Positions 21,057-30,876 of a stretch of DNA of 64,000 nt are shown here, piece by piece. The stretch spans positions 1 to 64,000 of the forward strand of contig NZ_LOHS01000069.1 of NCBI RefSeq assembly GCF_001642995.1. The letters are read 5' to 3'. The notes under the pieces are model-generated. The model saw only the letters and a program-made list of their open reading frames with translations, ran no database searches and was not told where the DNA came from. The position numbers and the translations under genes were made by a program. The stretch is from Streptomyces jeddahensis (GTDB lineage Bacteria; Actinomycetota; Actinomycetes; Streptomycetales; Streptomycetaceae). The number at the start of each line of letters is the position of its first letter. Within the stretch, counting starts at the first letter, position 1.

Positions 21057-22286
21057 GTGAGCAGCGACCCGTGGGGCCGCGTCGACGAGACGGGGACCGT
21101 GTACGTGCGTACGGCCGACGGCGAGAAGGTCGTCGGTTCTTGGCAGGCCGGCTCCCCCGACGAGGCCCTGGCCTATTTCAAGCGCAAGTACGAGGGCCTG
21201 GTTGTCGAGATCGGCCTCCTCGAGCGTCGGGTGAAGACCACCGACCTGTCCGCGAAGGACGCCCAGACCGCGATCGACCACCTGCGCGAGCAGGTGGACG
21301 CGCACCACGCGGTCGGCGATCTGGACGCGCTGCGGGCCCGGCTGGACAAGCTCGTCGAGGCGGTCGAAGCGCGCCGTGAGGAGCGCAAGGCGCAGAAGGC
21401 GAAGCAGTCCGACGAGGCCCGGCACGCCAAGGAGGCGCTGGTCGCCGAGGCCGAGGAGCTGGCGCAGAGCGAGCAGTGGCGGGCGGCCGGTGAGCGGCTG
21501 CGCGCCCTGGTGGACACCTGGAAGGGCCTGCCCCGGCTCGACCGGAAGTCCGACGACGAGCTGTGGCACCGCTTCTCGCACGCGCGCTCGGCGTTCTCCA
21601 AGCGGCGCAAGGCGCACTTCGCGGCGCTTGACGCGCAGCGCGAGGAGGCCCGCAAGACCAAGGAGAGGCTGGTCGCGGAGGCCGAGGCGCTGTCCGGGTC
21701 GACGGACTGGGGTCCGACGGCCGCGCGCTACCGCGACCTGATGACGGAGTGGAAGGCCGCGGGCCGCGCCCAGCGCGAGCACGAGGACGATCTGTGGAAC
21801 CGCTTCCGCGGTGCCCAGGACGTCTTCTTCGCGGCCCGCAGCTCGGTCTTCGCCGAGCGGGACGCCGAGCAGGCCGAGAACCTCAAGCTCAAGGAGGAGC
21901 TGGCCGAGGAGGCCGAGAAGCTCCTGCCGGTGACGGATCTGAAGGCGGCCCGTGCGGCCTTCCGCTCCATCAACGAGCGCTGGGAGGCCATCGGCCATGT
22001 GCCGCGCGATGCCCGGGCGAGGGTCGAGGGCCGGATGCACGCGGTCGAGCGGGCCATCCAGGAGTCCGAGGAAGCCGAGTGGCGGCGGACGAACCCGGAG
22101 GCACGCGCGCGTGCCGAGGGGCTCACCGGCCAGCTCCAGGCGGCCGTGGACAAGCTGCGCGGGCAGATCGATGCGGCGCGCGCCGCGGGCAATGACGCCA
22201 AGGCCGACAAGCTCCAGAAGGAGCTCGACGGCCGTCAGGCGCTCCTCGACCAGGCGCTGAAGGGCCTGCAGGAGTTCGGCGGCTGA
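21057..22286 (+). CDS. DUF349 domain protein
   Basis: 409 residues from GTG at 21057 (GGAGG upstream). Almost entirely alpha-helical and charged. It carries repeated DUF349 units whose pattern DELWHRF, EDDLWNRFR and INERWEAIGHVPRD can be seen three times at about residues 180, 250 and 320. Long coiled-coil segments surround them. The biochemical role of the family is not settled. It lies convergent to relA, separated by a perfect bidirectional terminator and a dispersed repeat. Confidence 0.9.
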   Translation: MSSDPWGRVDETGTVYVRTADGEKVVGSWQAGSPDEALAYFKRKYEGLVVEIGLLERRVKTTDLSAKDAQTAIDHLREQVDAHHAVGDLDALRARLDKLVEAVEARREERKAQKAKQSDEARHAKEALVAEAEELAQSEQWRAAGERLRALVDTWKGLPRLDRKSDDELWHRFSHARSAFSKRRKAHFAALDAQREEARKTKERLVAEAEALSGSTDWGPTAARYRDLMTEWKAAGRAQREHEDDLWNRFRGAQDVFFAARSSVFAERDAEQAENLKLKEELAEEAEKLLPVTDLKAARAAFRSINERWEAIGHVPRDARARVEGRMHAVERAIQESEEAEWRRTNPEARARAEGLTGQLQAAVDKLRGQIDAARAAGNDAKADKLQKELDGRQALLDQALKGLQEFGG

Positions 22287-22299
22287 GCGCTCCAGCGCT

Positions 22300-22420
22300 C
22301 CGCTTGGAGTGCCGCGATGTGCCGTCGATCGTCTGCGGCGCCCTCGTGGCTGGTCGCGCCCGCGCGGCGGAGCCGCATATCGATACAGCCCCGCGCCCCT
22401 TTCAGGGGCGCTGCCGAACC
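22300..22420. repeat. Dispersed Streptomyces-type intergenic repeat
   Basis: The stretch GTGGCTGGTCGCGCCCGCGC..., then CGGCGGAGCCGCATATCGATA and CCCCGCGCCCCTTTCAGGGGCG, matches a sequence family I remember occurring many times between genes in Streptomyces chromosomes. It contains short self-complementary blocks (CGGAGCCG, GCCCCTTTCAGGGGC). No protein is encoded. Confidence 0.5.
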
Positions 22421-22461
22421 GTAGCGGACTTCGCCCGACCTGCTTAGTCCCGCCTGATACG

Positions 22462-22502
22462 CGAAAGGGGCTCCCGTACACCTCGTACGGGAGCCCCTTT
22501 CG
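22462..22502. terminator. Bidirectional terminator between DUF349 gene and relA
   Basis: A perfect 18-bp inverted repeat, CGAAAGGGGCTCCCGTAC (22462-22479) with GTACGGGAGCCCCTTTCG (22485-22502), and a 5-base loop. The arms end in AAAG/CTTT, giving short U-runs in both directions. It lies between convergent genes. Confidence 0.9.
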
Positions 22503-22534
22503 TATGCCCTGCTGCGCGGATGCGTGGACCCGCG

Positions 22535-25171
22535 TTACGGCCGGCGCGCCGACGTCACCCGGTACACGTCGTAGACGCCCTCCACTCCCCTGACCGCCTT
22601 CAGGACGTGTCCGAGGTGCTTGGGGTCGCCCATCTCGAAGGTGAAACGGGAGGTCGCGACGCGGTCGCGGGACGTCTGGACGGCCGCAGACAGGATGTTC
22701 ACGTGCTGGTCGGACAGGACGCGCGTGACGTCCGAGAGCAGCCGCGAGCGGTCCAGCGCCTCGACCTGGATGGCCACCAGGAACACCGAGGACTGGGTGG
22801 GCGCCCACTCGACGTCGAGGATCCGCTCGGGTTCCCTGGACAGCGACTCGATGTTGACGCAGTCGCTGCGGTGAACCGATACGCCGCTGCCCCGCGTGAC
22901 GAAGCCGATGATCGGGTCGCCGGGCACCGGCGTACAGCAGCGGGCCAGCTTGACCCACACGTCGTCGACGCCCTTGACCACGACGCCCGGGTCCGCGCTG
23001 GAGCGGCGCTTGCGGCCGCGCCCGCGGGTCGGGGGTGCGGTCTCGGCGATGTCCTCGGTGGCGGCCTCCTCGCCGCCGAGCGCCTGGACGAGCTTCTGCA
23101 CGACGTTCTGCGCGGCCACATGGCCCTCGCCGATCGCCGCGTACAGGGACGAGATGTCCGGGTAGCGCATCTCGTGCGCGAGCGTGACCAGCGAGTCGCC
23201 GGTGAGGATGCGCTGGATCGGCAGGTTCTGCTTGCGCATGGCCCGCGCGATGGCGTCCTTGCCCTGCTCGATCGCCTCGTCGCGGCGCTCCTTGGAGAAC
23301 CAGGCGCGGATCTTGTTCCTGGCCCGTGGCGACTTGACGAAGCCCAGCCAGTCGCGGGAGGGTCCGGCGCCGTCGGCCTTGGAGGTAAAGACCTCCACCA
23401 GGTCGCCGTTGTCCAGGGTCGATTCGAGCGGTACGAGGCGTCCGTTGACGCGGGCGCCGATGGTGCGGTGGCCCACCTCGGTGTGCACGGCGTACGCGAA
23501 GTCGACGGGCGTCGCGCCCGCGGGCAGCGCTATGACGTCGCCCTTCGGCGTGAAGACGAAGACCTCGTTGCGCGACAGGTCGAAGCGCAGGGACTCGAGG
23601 AACTCGCTCGGGTCCTCGGTTTCCTTCTGCCAGTCGAGCAGCTGGCGCAGCCACGCCATGTCGTTGATGTGGTCGTCCTTGCCGGCCTTCTTCGGTACGT
23701 CGGTGCGCACCTTGGAGGCGCCGGCGACGGCCTCCTGCTTGTACTTCCAGTGCGCCGCGATGCCGTACTCGGCGCGGCGGTGCATGTCGAACGTACGGAT
23801 CTGCAGCTCGACCGGCTTGCCGTTGGGGCCGATGACCGTCGTGTGCAGCGACTGGTACATGTTGAACTTCGGCATCGCGATGTAGTCCTTGAACCGGCCG
23901 GGGACCGGGTTCCATCGCGCGTGCACCGTGCCGAGCGCCGCGTAGCAGTCGCGGACCGTGTCGACCAGGACACGGATGCCCACCAGGTCGTAGATCTCCG
24001 CGAAGTCACGGCCGCGGACGATCATCTTCTGGTAGACGCTGTAGTAGTGCTTCGGCCGGCCGGTGACCGTCGCCTTGATGCGGGCGGCGCGCAGGTCGGC
24101 CTGGACCTCGTCGGTCACGATGGCGAGGTACTCGTCGCGCTTGGGCGCGCGCTCTGCGACGAGACGGACGATCTCGTCGTACATCTTCGGGTAGAGGATC
24201 GCGAAGGCGAGGTCCTCGAGCTCCCACTTGATGGTGTTCATGCCCAGCCGGTGCGCCAGCGGGGCGTAGATCTCCAGGGTCTCGCGGGCCTTCTTCTCCT
24301 GCTTCTCGCGCTTGAGGTAGCGCATGGTGCGCATGTTGTGCAGGCGGTCGGCGAGCTTGATGACCAGGACGCGCGGGTCCTTGGCCATGGCGACGACCAT
24401 CTTGCGCACGGTCTCCGCCTGCGCGGCCTCGCCGAACTTGACCTTGTCCAGCTTGGTGACGCCGTCGACGAGCAGGGCGACCTGGTCGCCGAAGTCGCGG
24501 CGGAGCTGGTCCAGGCCGTACTCGGTGTCCTCGACCGTGTCGTGCAGCAGGCCGGCCATCAGCGTCGCCGGATCCATGCCGAGCTCGGCGAGGATGGTCG
24601 TGACCGCGAGCGGGTGCGTGATGTACGGGTCGCCGCTCTTGCGCTTCTGGCCGCGGTGCCAGCGCTCGGCGACCTGGTAGGCGCGCTCGATCTGGCGGAG
24701 CGTCGACGTCTCGATCTTGGGGTCGTTGCTGCGGACTATGCGCAGCAGCGGCTCCAGGACCGGGTTGTACGGGTTGGAGCGCTGGACGCCGAGGCGGGCG
24801 AGACGGGCGCGTACGCGGTTGGAGGAGCCGGACCGCGCGGGCGGGCCGGCAGGCCGCGTCGCGGGCGGCGGAGTCGGCGCCGGGGCAGGGCGCTCGGCCG
24901 CGGGTTTGGGGCGTGGCTGTTCGAGTGGTGCCGGGGGGGTGGTGGGGCGCGCCTGTTCGGCCGCCCTGCCGTTCTGGGCGCCCCGCGGGTCCTGGGCGGC
25001 AGCGGGCCTCGCTTGCTCCGCCGACGCCCGGCCCTGCGCGGCGTCGGCGTCCTTCCGGGGCACGGCTGAGGCCGCCGTGGCCTGGCCCGGCTGCTTCTGG
25101 TCGGCCTTGGCGGCTGGGGATGCCCCCAGGCGTTCGGCGCTGGGGGAGAGTGGCTGGGCCTCGTCTGGCAA
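22535..25171 (-). CDS. relA: Bifunctional (p)ppGpp synthetase/hydrolase RelA
   Basis: 878 residues from TTG at 25171 (GAGGAG upstream). It makes and degrades the stringent-response alarmone. Residues 1-~115 are an Ala/Pro/Gln-rich extension. The HD hydrolase domain has ITHPLAV and the intact HDTVEDT motif. The synthetase domain has [12 protein letters not shown] and the YQSLHT/QIRT region. A TGS domain ([22 protein letters not shown]) follows, then a zinc-finger-like CC segment ([10 protein letters not shown]), and a C-terminal ACT domain. Both catalytic centres look functional. In S. coelicolor relA mutants have altered antibiotic production, so this is a central physiological switch. Confidence 0.97.
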   Translation of the reverse strand: MPDEAQPLSPSAERLGASPAAKADQKQPGQATAASAVPRKDADAAQGRASAEQARPAAAQDPRGAQNGRAAEQARPTTPPAPLEQPRPKPAAERPAPAPTPPPATRPAGPPARSGSSNRVRARLARLGVQRSNPYNPVLEPLLRIVRSNDPKIETSTLRQIERAYQVAERWHRGQKRKSGDPYITHPLAVTTILAELGMDPATLMAGLLHDTVEDTEYGLDQLRRDFGDQVALLVDGVTKLDKVKFGEAAQAETVRKMVVAMAKDPRVLVIKLADRLHNMRTMRYLKREKQEKKARETLEIYAPLAHRLGMNTIKWELEDLAFAILYPKMYDEIVRLVAERAPKRDEYLAIVTDEVQADLRAARIKATVTGRPKHYYSVYQKMIVRGRDFAEIYDLVGIRVLVDTVRDCYAALGTVHARWNPVPGRFKDYIAMPKFNMYQSLHTTVIGPNGKPVELQIRTFDMHRRAEYGIAAHWKYKQEAVAGASKVRTDVPKKAGKDDHINDMAWLRQLLDWQKETEDPSEFLESLRFDLSRNEVFVFTPKGDVIALPAGATPVDFAYAVHTEVGHRTIGARVNGRLVPLESTLDNGDLVEVFTSKADGAGPSRDWLGFVKSPRARNKIRAWFSKERRDEAIEQGKDAIARAMRKQNLPIQRILTGDSLVTLAHEMRYPDISSLYAAIGEGHVAAQNVVQKLVQALGGEEAATEDIAETAPPTRGRGRKRRSSADPGVVVKGVDDVWVKLARCCTPVPGDPIIGFVTRGSGVSVHRSDCVNIESLSREPERILDVEWAPTQSSVFLVAIQVEALDRSRLLSDVTRVLSDQHVNILSAAVQTSRDRVATSRFTFEMGDPKHLGHVLKAVRGVEGVYDVYRVTSARRP

Positions 25172-25288
25172 GAGGGCTCCTCGTGCGCGATCCGGGTCCC
25201 CCGGTCAGGCCCCGGAAGCCCATGGTATCGATCCCCGGCCTCCGGTTCGTCCTCGGCCGGTGAGACGGCCTCGTACCTGTGAAACGTA

Positions 25289-25324
25289 AGAGGCGGGTCC
25301 CGGATTCCTCCGGGACCCGCCTCT
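25289..25324 (-). terminator. Terminator after apt
   Basis: AGAGGCGGGTCCCGG (25289-25303) pairs perfectly with CCGGGACCCGCCTCT (25310-25324), 6-base loop, 29 bases past the apt stop. It separates relA from the sec-apt operon. Confidence 0.85.
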
Positions 25325-25352
25325 CCCTGTGACGACCAGGTCGCTCAGGTGT

Positions 25353-25892
25353 TCAGACGATGAGTAGCGACTCCAGCGGCGCACCGTCCAGAGCGGGCTC
25401 CAGGCGTGCGCGGCCGCCGAGGAAGCCGAGCTCCATCAGCATGAGCACGCCGGCGACCTCGGCTCCGGCGCGGCGGATGAGCTGCAGCGACGCCTCGGCG
25501 GTGCCTCCGGTGGCGAGGACGTCGTCGATGACCATGACGCGGTCGCCCGCGGCCAGGTCCTCGGCGTGCACCTCGATCTCGGCCGAGCCGTACTCCAGGT
25601 CGTACGCCTGGCGGAGCGTCGCGCCGGGGAGCTTGCCCGCCTTGCGTACCGGGATGAAGCCGATGCCGGCGCGGACCGCGGCCGGGGCGGCCAGGATGAA
25701 CCCGCGGGCCTCCAGGCCGACGACCTTCGTGGCGCCGTTCTGCACGCAGAAGTCAGCCAGCGTGTCGGTGAGCGCGGTGAACGCCTCCGGGTCGGCCAGG
25801 AGCGGCGTGATGTCCTTGAACATCACGCCCGGCTTCGGGTAGTCCGCCACATCGCGGATGCGGCTGAGCAGCAGCTCCTTGAGGTCGGTCAT
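25353..25892 (-). CDS. apt: Adenine phosphoribosyltransferase
   Basis: 179 residues. It salvages adenine with PRPP to AMP. The PRPP-binding motif VMVIDDVLATGGTA is near residue 120. The N-terminal DYPKPGVMFKDITPLL and FILAAP...RKAGKLPG segments are characteristic. The ATG at 25892 overlaps the secF stop by four bases (ATGA), so it is translationally coupled to the secretion genes, the same order as in Mycobacterium. Confidence 0.96.
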   Translation of the reverse strand: MTDLKELLLSRIRDVADYPKPGVMFKDITPLLADPEAFTALTDTLADFCVQNGATKVVGLEARGFILAAPAAVRAGIGFIPVRKAGKLPGATLRQAYDLEYGSAEIEVHAEDLAAGDRVMVIDDVLATGGTAEASLQLIRRAGAEVAGVLMLMELGFLGGRARLEPALDGAPLESLLIV

Positions 25893-27010
25893 CGGCGCTT
25901 CCCCGAGGGTCGGCCGCGGCCGCGGGTGCGGGACACGGGCTGGGTGCGGGGGCCGACGACGGCGTGGGCCGCGTCCTCCGGCTCGGCGTCCCCGGGCTCC
26001 GCGGCCCCGGGCGCCGCGGCTTCCGCCGTCTCGCCCTTCTCGGCGGCAGCGGCGCGCTTGGCCAGCACGCGCTTCTTGAGGGCCTTCATCCCCGGCTCGC
26101 GCTCCTTGAGCTCGGCGACGAGCGGCGTGGCGATGAAGATCGACGAGTACGCACCGGCGGCGAGACCGACGAACAGCGACAGCGAGATGTCGTTGAGCAT
26201 GCCCGCGCCGAGGACGCCGCCGCCGATGAACAGCAGGCCCGCGACGGGCAGCAGGGCGACCACCGTGGTGTTGATGGAGCGCACCAGCGTGGCGTTGATC
26301 GAGCGGTTGGCGACCTCGCTGTACGTCCAGCGCGTCTGCTTGGTGATGTCCTTCGAGCTCTCCTTCAGGGAGTCGAAGACGACCACCGTGTCGTAGAGCG
26401 AGTAACCGAGGATCGTCAGCAGACCGATCACGGTGCCCGGGGTCACCTCGAAGCCGACCAGGGCGTAGATCCCGACCGTGATGGTGATGTCGTGGATCAG
26501 GGCCACCAGTGCGGCCACGGCCATGCGCCACTCGAAGGCGATCGCCAGATAGATCACCACGAGGACCATGAAGATCCCGAGGCCGGTCCAGGCCTTGTTG
26601 GCGATCTGCTCACCCCAGCTGGGGCCCACCAGGTCGGCGTTGATGTCGTCCGCCTTGACGCCCAGGTCCTTGGAGAGCTCCGCCTTGATCTCGTCGGACT
26701 TGGCCGTGTCCACACCGCTGATCTGGATGCGCAGACCGCCGGTGCCGAGCTCCTGGACGATGGCGTCGTGCCCTGCGGCCTCCTCCGCCCTCTGCTCGGC
26801 CTGAGAGGCGGAGATGCTGGTCTTCGGGGTGGTGAAGACTGCGCCGCCCTGGAACTCGATGCCCATGTTCAGCCCCTTCACCGTGAGGCCGAGGATGGCC
26901 GCGACGGTGATCAGGAGCGAGACGCCGTACCAGATCATGCGCTTGGGAACGAAGTCGTAGCCGACCTCGCCGCGGTGGAGCCTGGCGCCGAGAGTGCCGA
27001 GTCGCGACAT
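25889..27010 (-). CDS. secF: Protein translocase subunit SecF
   Basis: 373 residues. Membrane partner of SecD that uses the proton gradient to pull substrates out of SecYEG. Six helices: an N-terminal one (LITVAAILGLTVKGLN), then a periplasmic loop (GIEFQGGAVF), and five C-terminal helices with the conserved GTVIGLLTILGYSLYDTVVVFD segment and RSINTTVVALLPV. A long basic/Ala-rich cytoplasmic tail from ~300 onward ends in arginines. It begins one base after the secD stop. Confidence 0.95.
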   Translation of the reverse strand: MSRLGTLGARLHRGEVGYDFVPKRMIWYGVSLLITVAAILGLTVKGLNMGIEFQGGAVFTTPKTSISASQAEQRAEEAAGHDAIVQELGTGGLRIQISGVDTAKSDEIKAELSKDLGVKADDINADLVGPSWGEQIANKAWTGLGIFMVLVVIYLAIAFEWRMAVAALVALIHDITITVGIYALVGFEVTPGTVIGLLTILGYSLYDTVVVFDSLKESSKDITKQTRWTYSEVANRSINATLVRSINTTVVALLPVAGLLFIGGGVLGAGMLNDISLSLFVGLAAGAYSSIFIATPLVAELKEREPGMKALKKRVLAKRAAAAEKGETAEAAAPGAAEPGDAEPEDAAHAVVGPRTQPVSRTRGRGRPSGKRR

Positions 27011-27011
27011 C

Positions 27012-28814
27012 TCAGGCCTCCTTCGGGTCGACGGGGGCGGATACGCGGCGGGTGCGGCGCAGCGGGGGCTTGGCGCCGAGCCGCTTCGGGTCCAGGCCGG
27101 ACCACGAGTGGCCGCTCGAGAAGAACGTGCTGCGGGCGAGGATCGTCATCAGCGGCTTCGTGAAGAGGAACACGACGACCACGTCGAGCAGGGTGGTCAG
27201 GCCGAGCGTGAACGCGAAGCCCTGCACCTTGCCCACGGTGACGATGAAGAGGACCGCGGCGGCCAGGAACGACACGAAGTCGGAGACCAGGATCGTGCGC
27301 CGGGCGCGCGGCCAGGCCCGCTCGACGGCGGGCCGCAGCGTACGGCCCTCACGGACCTCGTCCCTGATGCGCTCGAAGTACACGATGAACGAGTCCGCCG
27401 TGATACCGATCGCCACGATCGCACCGCAGACCGCCGGCAGGTTGAGCGCGAAGCCGATGGTCGGGCCGAGCAGCGCCATGATCGTGTACGTCAGGGCGGC
27501 CGAGACGAGCAGCGAGAAGATGGCGATGAGCGACAGGCCCCGGTAGTAGACCACCAGGTAGATCACGACCAGCGCGAGGCCGATGGCACCGGCGATCAGA
27601 CCCGCCTGCAGCTGCTCGCCGCCGAGGGCCGCGGTGACGGTGGTGACGCTCTGCTCCTCGAAGGACAGCGGCAGCGCACCGTACGAGAGCATGTTGGCCA
27701 GGTTCTGCGCGGACTCCTGGTTGAAGTTGCCGGAGATCTCGGCGTTGCCGCCGGTCAGTGCCTGGCTGACGTACGGGTCGGAGACGACCTCGTTGTCGAG
27801 AACGATGGCGAACTGGTTCTGCGGGGACTGGTTCTGCGCGAGCTTGCCCGTGATGTCCGCGAACTTCTTGGCACCCGCGTCCGTGAACTCCATCGTGACT
27901 TTCCAGCCCGCGGCGTTCTGCGTGTCGTAGACGGCGTTGGCGTCGTCTACGTCGGTGCCCTCGACCTCGGCGGGGCCGAGGATGTACTTCTGCCACTGGC
28001 CCTGCGAGTTCTGGCCGCAGGCGACGGTCGACTCGGACGGCTTGACGCCGTCACCGGCCTTGGCGCGCTGCTCGGGGTCGGTGCAGTCGAGCTTGGCGTA
28101 CTGCTGCTGCAGGTCGCTGGAAGGGTCCGGGGTGCCGGTCGCCGCCGGCGAGGCGCTGGCCGAGGCGGAGGCGTCGGCCGCGGCGGATGCGCTGCCGGAC
28201 GGTGAGGCGCTCGCGCTCGGCGAGGCAGTGGAGTCCGCCTTGAGGGCGTCGGTGACCGCGCGCCCCTGGGAGGTGGCGGAGGCCGAGGGGGTCGCGGAGG
28301 ACGAGGGGCTGGCGGAGGAGTCCGACGAGGTCGCCTTGTCCGCATCAGCCGACGGGGACGCGCTGCCGGACGCGCTGGGCGACGGGCTGGCCGTCGCGTC
28401 GCCTGCGCTGACCTCGGTCGCGATGACCGGGCGGAAGTAGAGCTGGGCGGTGGTGCCCACCTGCTCGCGCGCCTGCTTCTCGTTGGTGCCCCGGGGGATG
28501 TTGACGATGATGTTGTCGTTGCCCTGGGTCTGCACCTCGGCCTCGGAGACGCCGAGACCGTTGACACGGCGCTCGATGATGCCCACGGCCGTGTTCATGT
28601 TGGTCTGGTTGACCGCGTTCTCCTGACCCGGCTCACTCTTCGCCTTGAGCGTGATGCTGGTGCCGCCGGCGAGGTCGATGCCGAGACGCGGAGTGGTGTG
28701 CCCGGAAAGGAACATTCCCCCGGTGAGCGCCGCGATGGCGATCAGGATCAGGACCAGCGAGCGGCCCGGCCTGCTCTGCGCGCTCGTTCTCCGGCCCTTC
28801 TTCGGTGCTGCCAC
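27012..28814 (-). CDS. secD: Protein translocase subunit SecD
   Basis: 600 residues from GTG at 28814. N-terminal membrane helix (LVLILIAIAALTGGMFLSG), then the GIDLAGGTSITLKA motif and a large external P1 domain, then five helices with GFALNLPAVCGAIVAIGITADSFIVYFERIRDEVREG in fragments of the SecD family. Residues ~137-230 are an unusual insertion made of Ser, Ala, Pro, Asp and Thr within P1, lengthening SecD beyond the usual form. The yajC-secD-secF-apt order is standard. A hairpin (28914-28955) lies between yajC and secD. Confidence 0.95.
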   Translation of the reverse strand: MAAPKKGRRTSAQSRPGRSLVLILIAIAALTGGMFLSGHTTPRLGIDLAGGTSITLKAKSEPGQENAVNQTNMNTAVGIIERRVNGLGVSEAEVQTQGNDNIIVNIPRGTNEKQAREQVGTTAQLYFRPVIATEVSAGDATASPSPSASGSASPSADADKATSSDSSASPSSSATPSASATSQGRAVTDALKADSTASPSASASPSGSASAAADASASASASPAATGTPDPSSDLQQQYAKLDCTDPEQRAKAGDGVKPSESTVACGQNSQGQWQKYILGPAEVEGTDVDDANAVYDTQNAAGWKVTMEFTDAGAKKFADITGKLAQNQSPQNQFAIVLDNEVVSDPYVSQALTGGNAEISGNFNQESAQNLANMLSYGALPLSFEEQSVTTVTAALGGEQLQAGLIAGAIGLALVVIYLVVYYRGLSLIAIFSLLVSAALTYTIMALLGPTIGFALNLPAVCGAIVAIGITADSFIVYFERIRDEVREGRTLRPAVERAWPRARRTILVSDFVSFLAAAVLFIVTVGKVQGFAFTLGLTTLLDVVVVFLFTKPLMTILARSTFFSSGHSWSGLDPKRLGAKPPLRRTRRVSAPVDPKEA

Positions 28815-28913
28815 CTTCTCGTTCTTCCTCTCCAACCGTCCTGCGCGTGAATCTACGCGCATACGGCCATGACATGGTGTCGAGACGTGCGAGACGTGCC
28901 GAATCCGCACGCC

Positions 28914-28955
28914 CCGGGGACCGCGGTGCGCAGGCGGGCGCTCCGCGGTCCCCGG
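28914..28955 (-). terminator. Hairpin between yajC and secD (attenuator or partial terminator)
   Basis: CCGGGGACCGCGG (28914-28926) pairs perfectly with CCGCGGTCCCCGG (28943-28955); the interior also has GCGC/GCGC. It lies just past the yajC stop and ~100 bases before secD. It could reduce read-through or stabilise the upstream mRNA. No U-tract. Confidence 0.7.
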
Positions 28956-28961
28956 TCGTGG

Positions 28962-29417
28962 CTACTTCGTGTCGGACTCGCCGTCGGTCTTCTTCGGCTC
29001 GGCCTCGTCGGCGGCCGCGTCCTTCTTGCCGAGGTCGATGCGCGAGTCGTCGGAAGCGTCGGCGGGCTCGTCGGTCTCGGTGAGGGAGGAAGCGTCGTCG
29101 GGGACGACCGGGGTGTCGACCTTCAGGTCGTCGCCGGTGCCGTGGACGATGCGGTTGTACTCGTCGTCCTCGAGGACGGCGCCGATCGCGTTCTTCGCGA
29201 AGACGAGGTGGACACCGGGGGCGGCCTCAAGGAGGACGGTGTCGTGGTTGACCTCCTTCACCGTGGCGTACATGCCGCCGATGGTGCGGACGCCGGTTCC
29301 GGGCTGCATCTGGTCGCGCATCTGCTGAGCCTGCTGCTGCTTCTTCTTGGCAGAGCGGGTCATCAGGAACATGGCCCCGATGAGCACGATGAACGGGAGG
29401 AGGGTCACGATATTCAC
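28962..29417 (-). CDS. yajC: Preprotein translocase accessory subunit YajC
   Basis: 151 residues from GTG at 29417. A single N-terminal helix (IVTLLPFIVLIGAMFLM) followed by TRSAKKKQQQAQQMRDQ and the YajC core GTGVRTIGGMYATVKEVNHDTVLLEAAPGVH. The C-terminal ~60 residues are acidic and Asp/Glu/Lys-rich. YajC associates with SecDF. It starts 165 bases after ruvB and sits at the head of the sec portion of the operon. Confidence 0.93.
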   Translation of the reverse strand: MNIVTLLPFIVLIGAMFLMTRSAKKKQQQAQQMRDQMQPGTGVRTIGGMYATVKEVNHDTVLLEAAPGVHLVFAKNAIGAVLEDDEYNRIVHGTGDDLKVDTPVVPDDASSLTETDEPADASDDSRIDLGKKDAAADEAEPKKTDGESDTK

Positions 29418-29582
29418 GGGACGGAAATTTCCTTCGCACGACCGCGCTGGTGGGGCGGCCTGATGGATGGGGGTGGACCTGCCGCCCGCAGAGGCGGCAT
29501 CGGCGGAGTCTAGGCGAGTCCGCACGGATGGAACAACGCTCAGCATCGCAGCGTAGTTCCTGACCCGCACAGTCCCTCGCCG

Positions 29583-30662
29583 TCACGCCCCGAACAGGTC
29601 CTGTTGTCCGTTTCCGCCGGTCGCCTGGCGCGGCGGGGTGAGGCCGAGGTGGGCCCATGCGGCGGGCGTCGCCACCCTGCCGCGCGGAGTCCGCGCCAGC
29701 AGTCCCTCCCGAACGAGGAACGGTTCGGCCACTTCTTCGACTGTCTCGCGCTCCTCCCCCACGGCCACGGCGAGGGTGGACAGGCCGACGGGTCCGCCTC
29801 CGAAAAGCTTGAGCAAAGCCTGCAGAACGGCCCGGTCAAGACGGTCGAGGCCCCGGGCGTCGACCTCGTAGACGGCGAGGGCCGCGGCGGCGATGTCGCG
29901 GCTGATCACGCCGTCGGCCTTGACCTGGGCGTAGTCGCGGACGCGGCGCAGCAGCCGGTTGGCGATACGGGGCGTGCCGCGCGAGCGGCCCGCGATCTCG
30001 GCGGCGCCGTCCGCCCCGATCTCGACGTTCAGCAGGCTCGCGGAGCGGTGGATGACGCGCTCCAGCTCCACGGGCTCGTAGAACTCCATGTGCGCCGTGA
30101 AGCCGAACCGGTCGCGCAGCGGGGGCGGCAGCAGGCCCGCGCGCGTGGTGGCGCCGACCAGGGTGAACGGCGGCAGCTCGAGCGGGATGGCGGTGGCGCC
30201 GGGGCCCTTGCCGACGATGACGTCGACGCGGAAGTCCTCCATCGCCATGTAGAGCATCTCCTCGGCGGGCCGGGACATGCGGTGGATCTCGTCGAGGAAG
30301 AGCACCTCGCCCTCCTGGAGGGAGGAGAGGATCGCGGCGAGGTCGCCCGCGTGCTGGATGGCCGGGCCGCTGGTGATACGGATCGGGGCGCCCATCTCTG
30401 CCGCGATGATCATGGACAGCGTGGTCTTGCCGAGGCCGGGCGCGCCGGAGAGCAGCACGTGGTCCGCTGTGGCACCGCGCTGCCGCGCCGCCTTCAGCAC
30501 CAGGTCCAGCTGCTCCCGGACCCGTTCCTGGCCGACGAACTCGTCCAGCGACTTCGGCCGCAACGCCGCCTCGACGGCCTGGTCCTCACCGTCGGCCGCG
30601 GCGCCAACCAGTCGGCCGGCCTGAGTGTCGTCGGTGACGGATGACGTGTCGTCCCAGTTCAC
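29583..30662 (-). CDS. ruvB: Holliday junction branch migration helicase RuvB
   Basis: 359 residues. Hexameric motor that migrates Holliday junctions with RuvA. Walker [10 protein letters not shown] near residue 75, Walker [16 protein letters not shown], sensor ATTRAG, and the arginine-finger region [16 protein letters not shown]. The C-terminal winged helix has LGGGPVGL and QDLFGA at the end. Start GTG at 30662 (GAGG upstream), matching the known MNWDD-type N-terminus. A fourteen-residue upstream extension with an ATG is less likely. Confidence 0.96.
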   Translation of the reverse strand: MNWDDTSSVTDDTQAGRLVGAAADGEDQAVEAALRPKSLDEFVGQERVREQLDLVLKAARQRGATADHVLLSGAPGLGKTTLSMIIAAEMGAPIRITSGPAIQHAGDLAAILSSLQEGEVLFLDEIHRMSRPAEEMLYMAMEDFRVDVIVGKGPGATAIPLELPPFTLVGATTRAGLLPPPLRDRFGFTAHMEFYEPVELERVIHRSASLLNVEIGADGAAEIAGRSRGTPRIANRLLRRVRDYAQVKADGVISRDIAAAALAVYEVDARGLDRLDRAVLQALLKLFGGGPVGLSTLAVAVGEERETVEEVAEPFLVREGLLARTPRGRVATPAAWAHLGLTPPRQATGGNGQQDLFGA

Positions 30663-30876
30663 GGGTGATCGCCTCATTGGTTGGTGGCGGGGGTGCCGCC
30701 GGTTGTGCGGGTGGTGGGGGCGTACAGGGACTTTGGGCGGGCGGGAACGCACGTGCCGCCGAGGTGCCCGCTCCGACGCGGTGCTCGGCCGCCTGGACAT
30801 GGGCGCTCAGCCCCGGCGGCCCGGTGTCGGTGACGCGGCGGCCCCACCAGGGCGGAGGTCGCGGTGTCCGCCCGGC

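Noticed and set aside
21039..23915. 958-codon minus-strand frame across the DUF349 gene and relA
   Set aside because: It crosses the perfect terminator at 22462-22502 and reads in a wrong frame of relA; no motifs.
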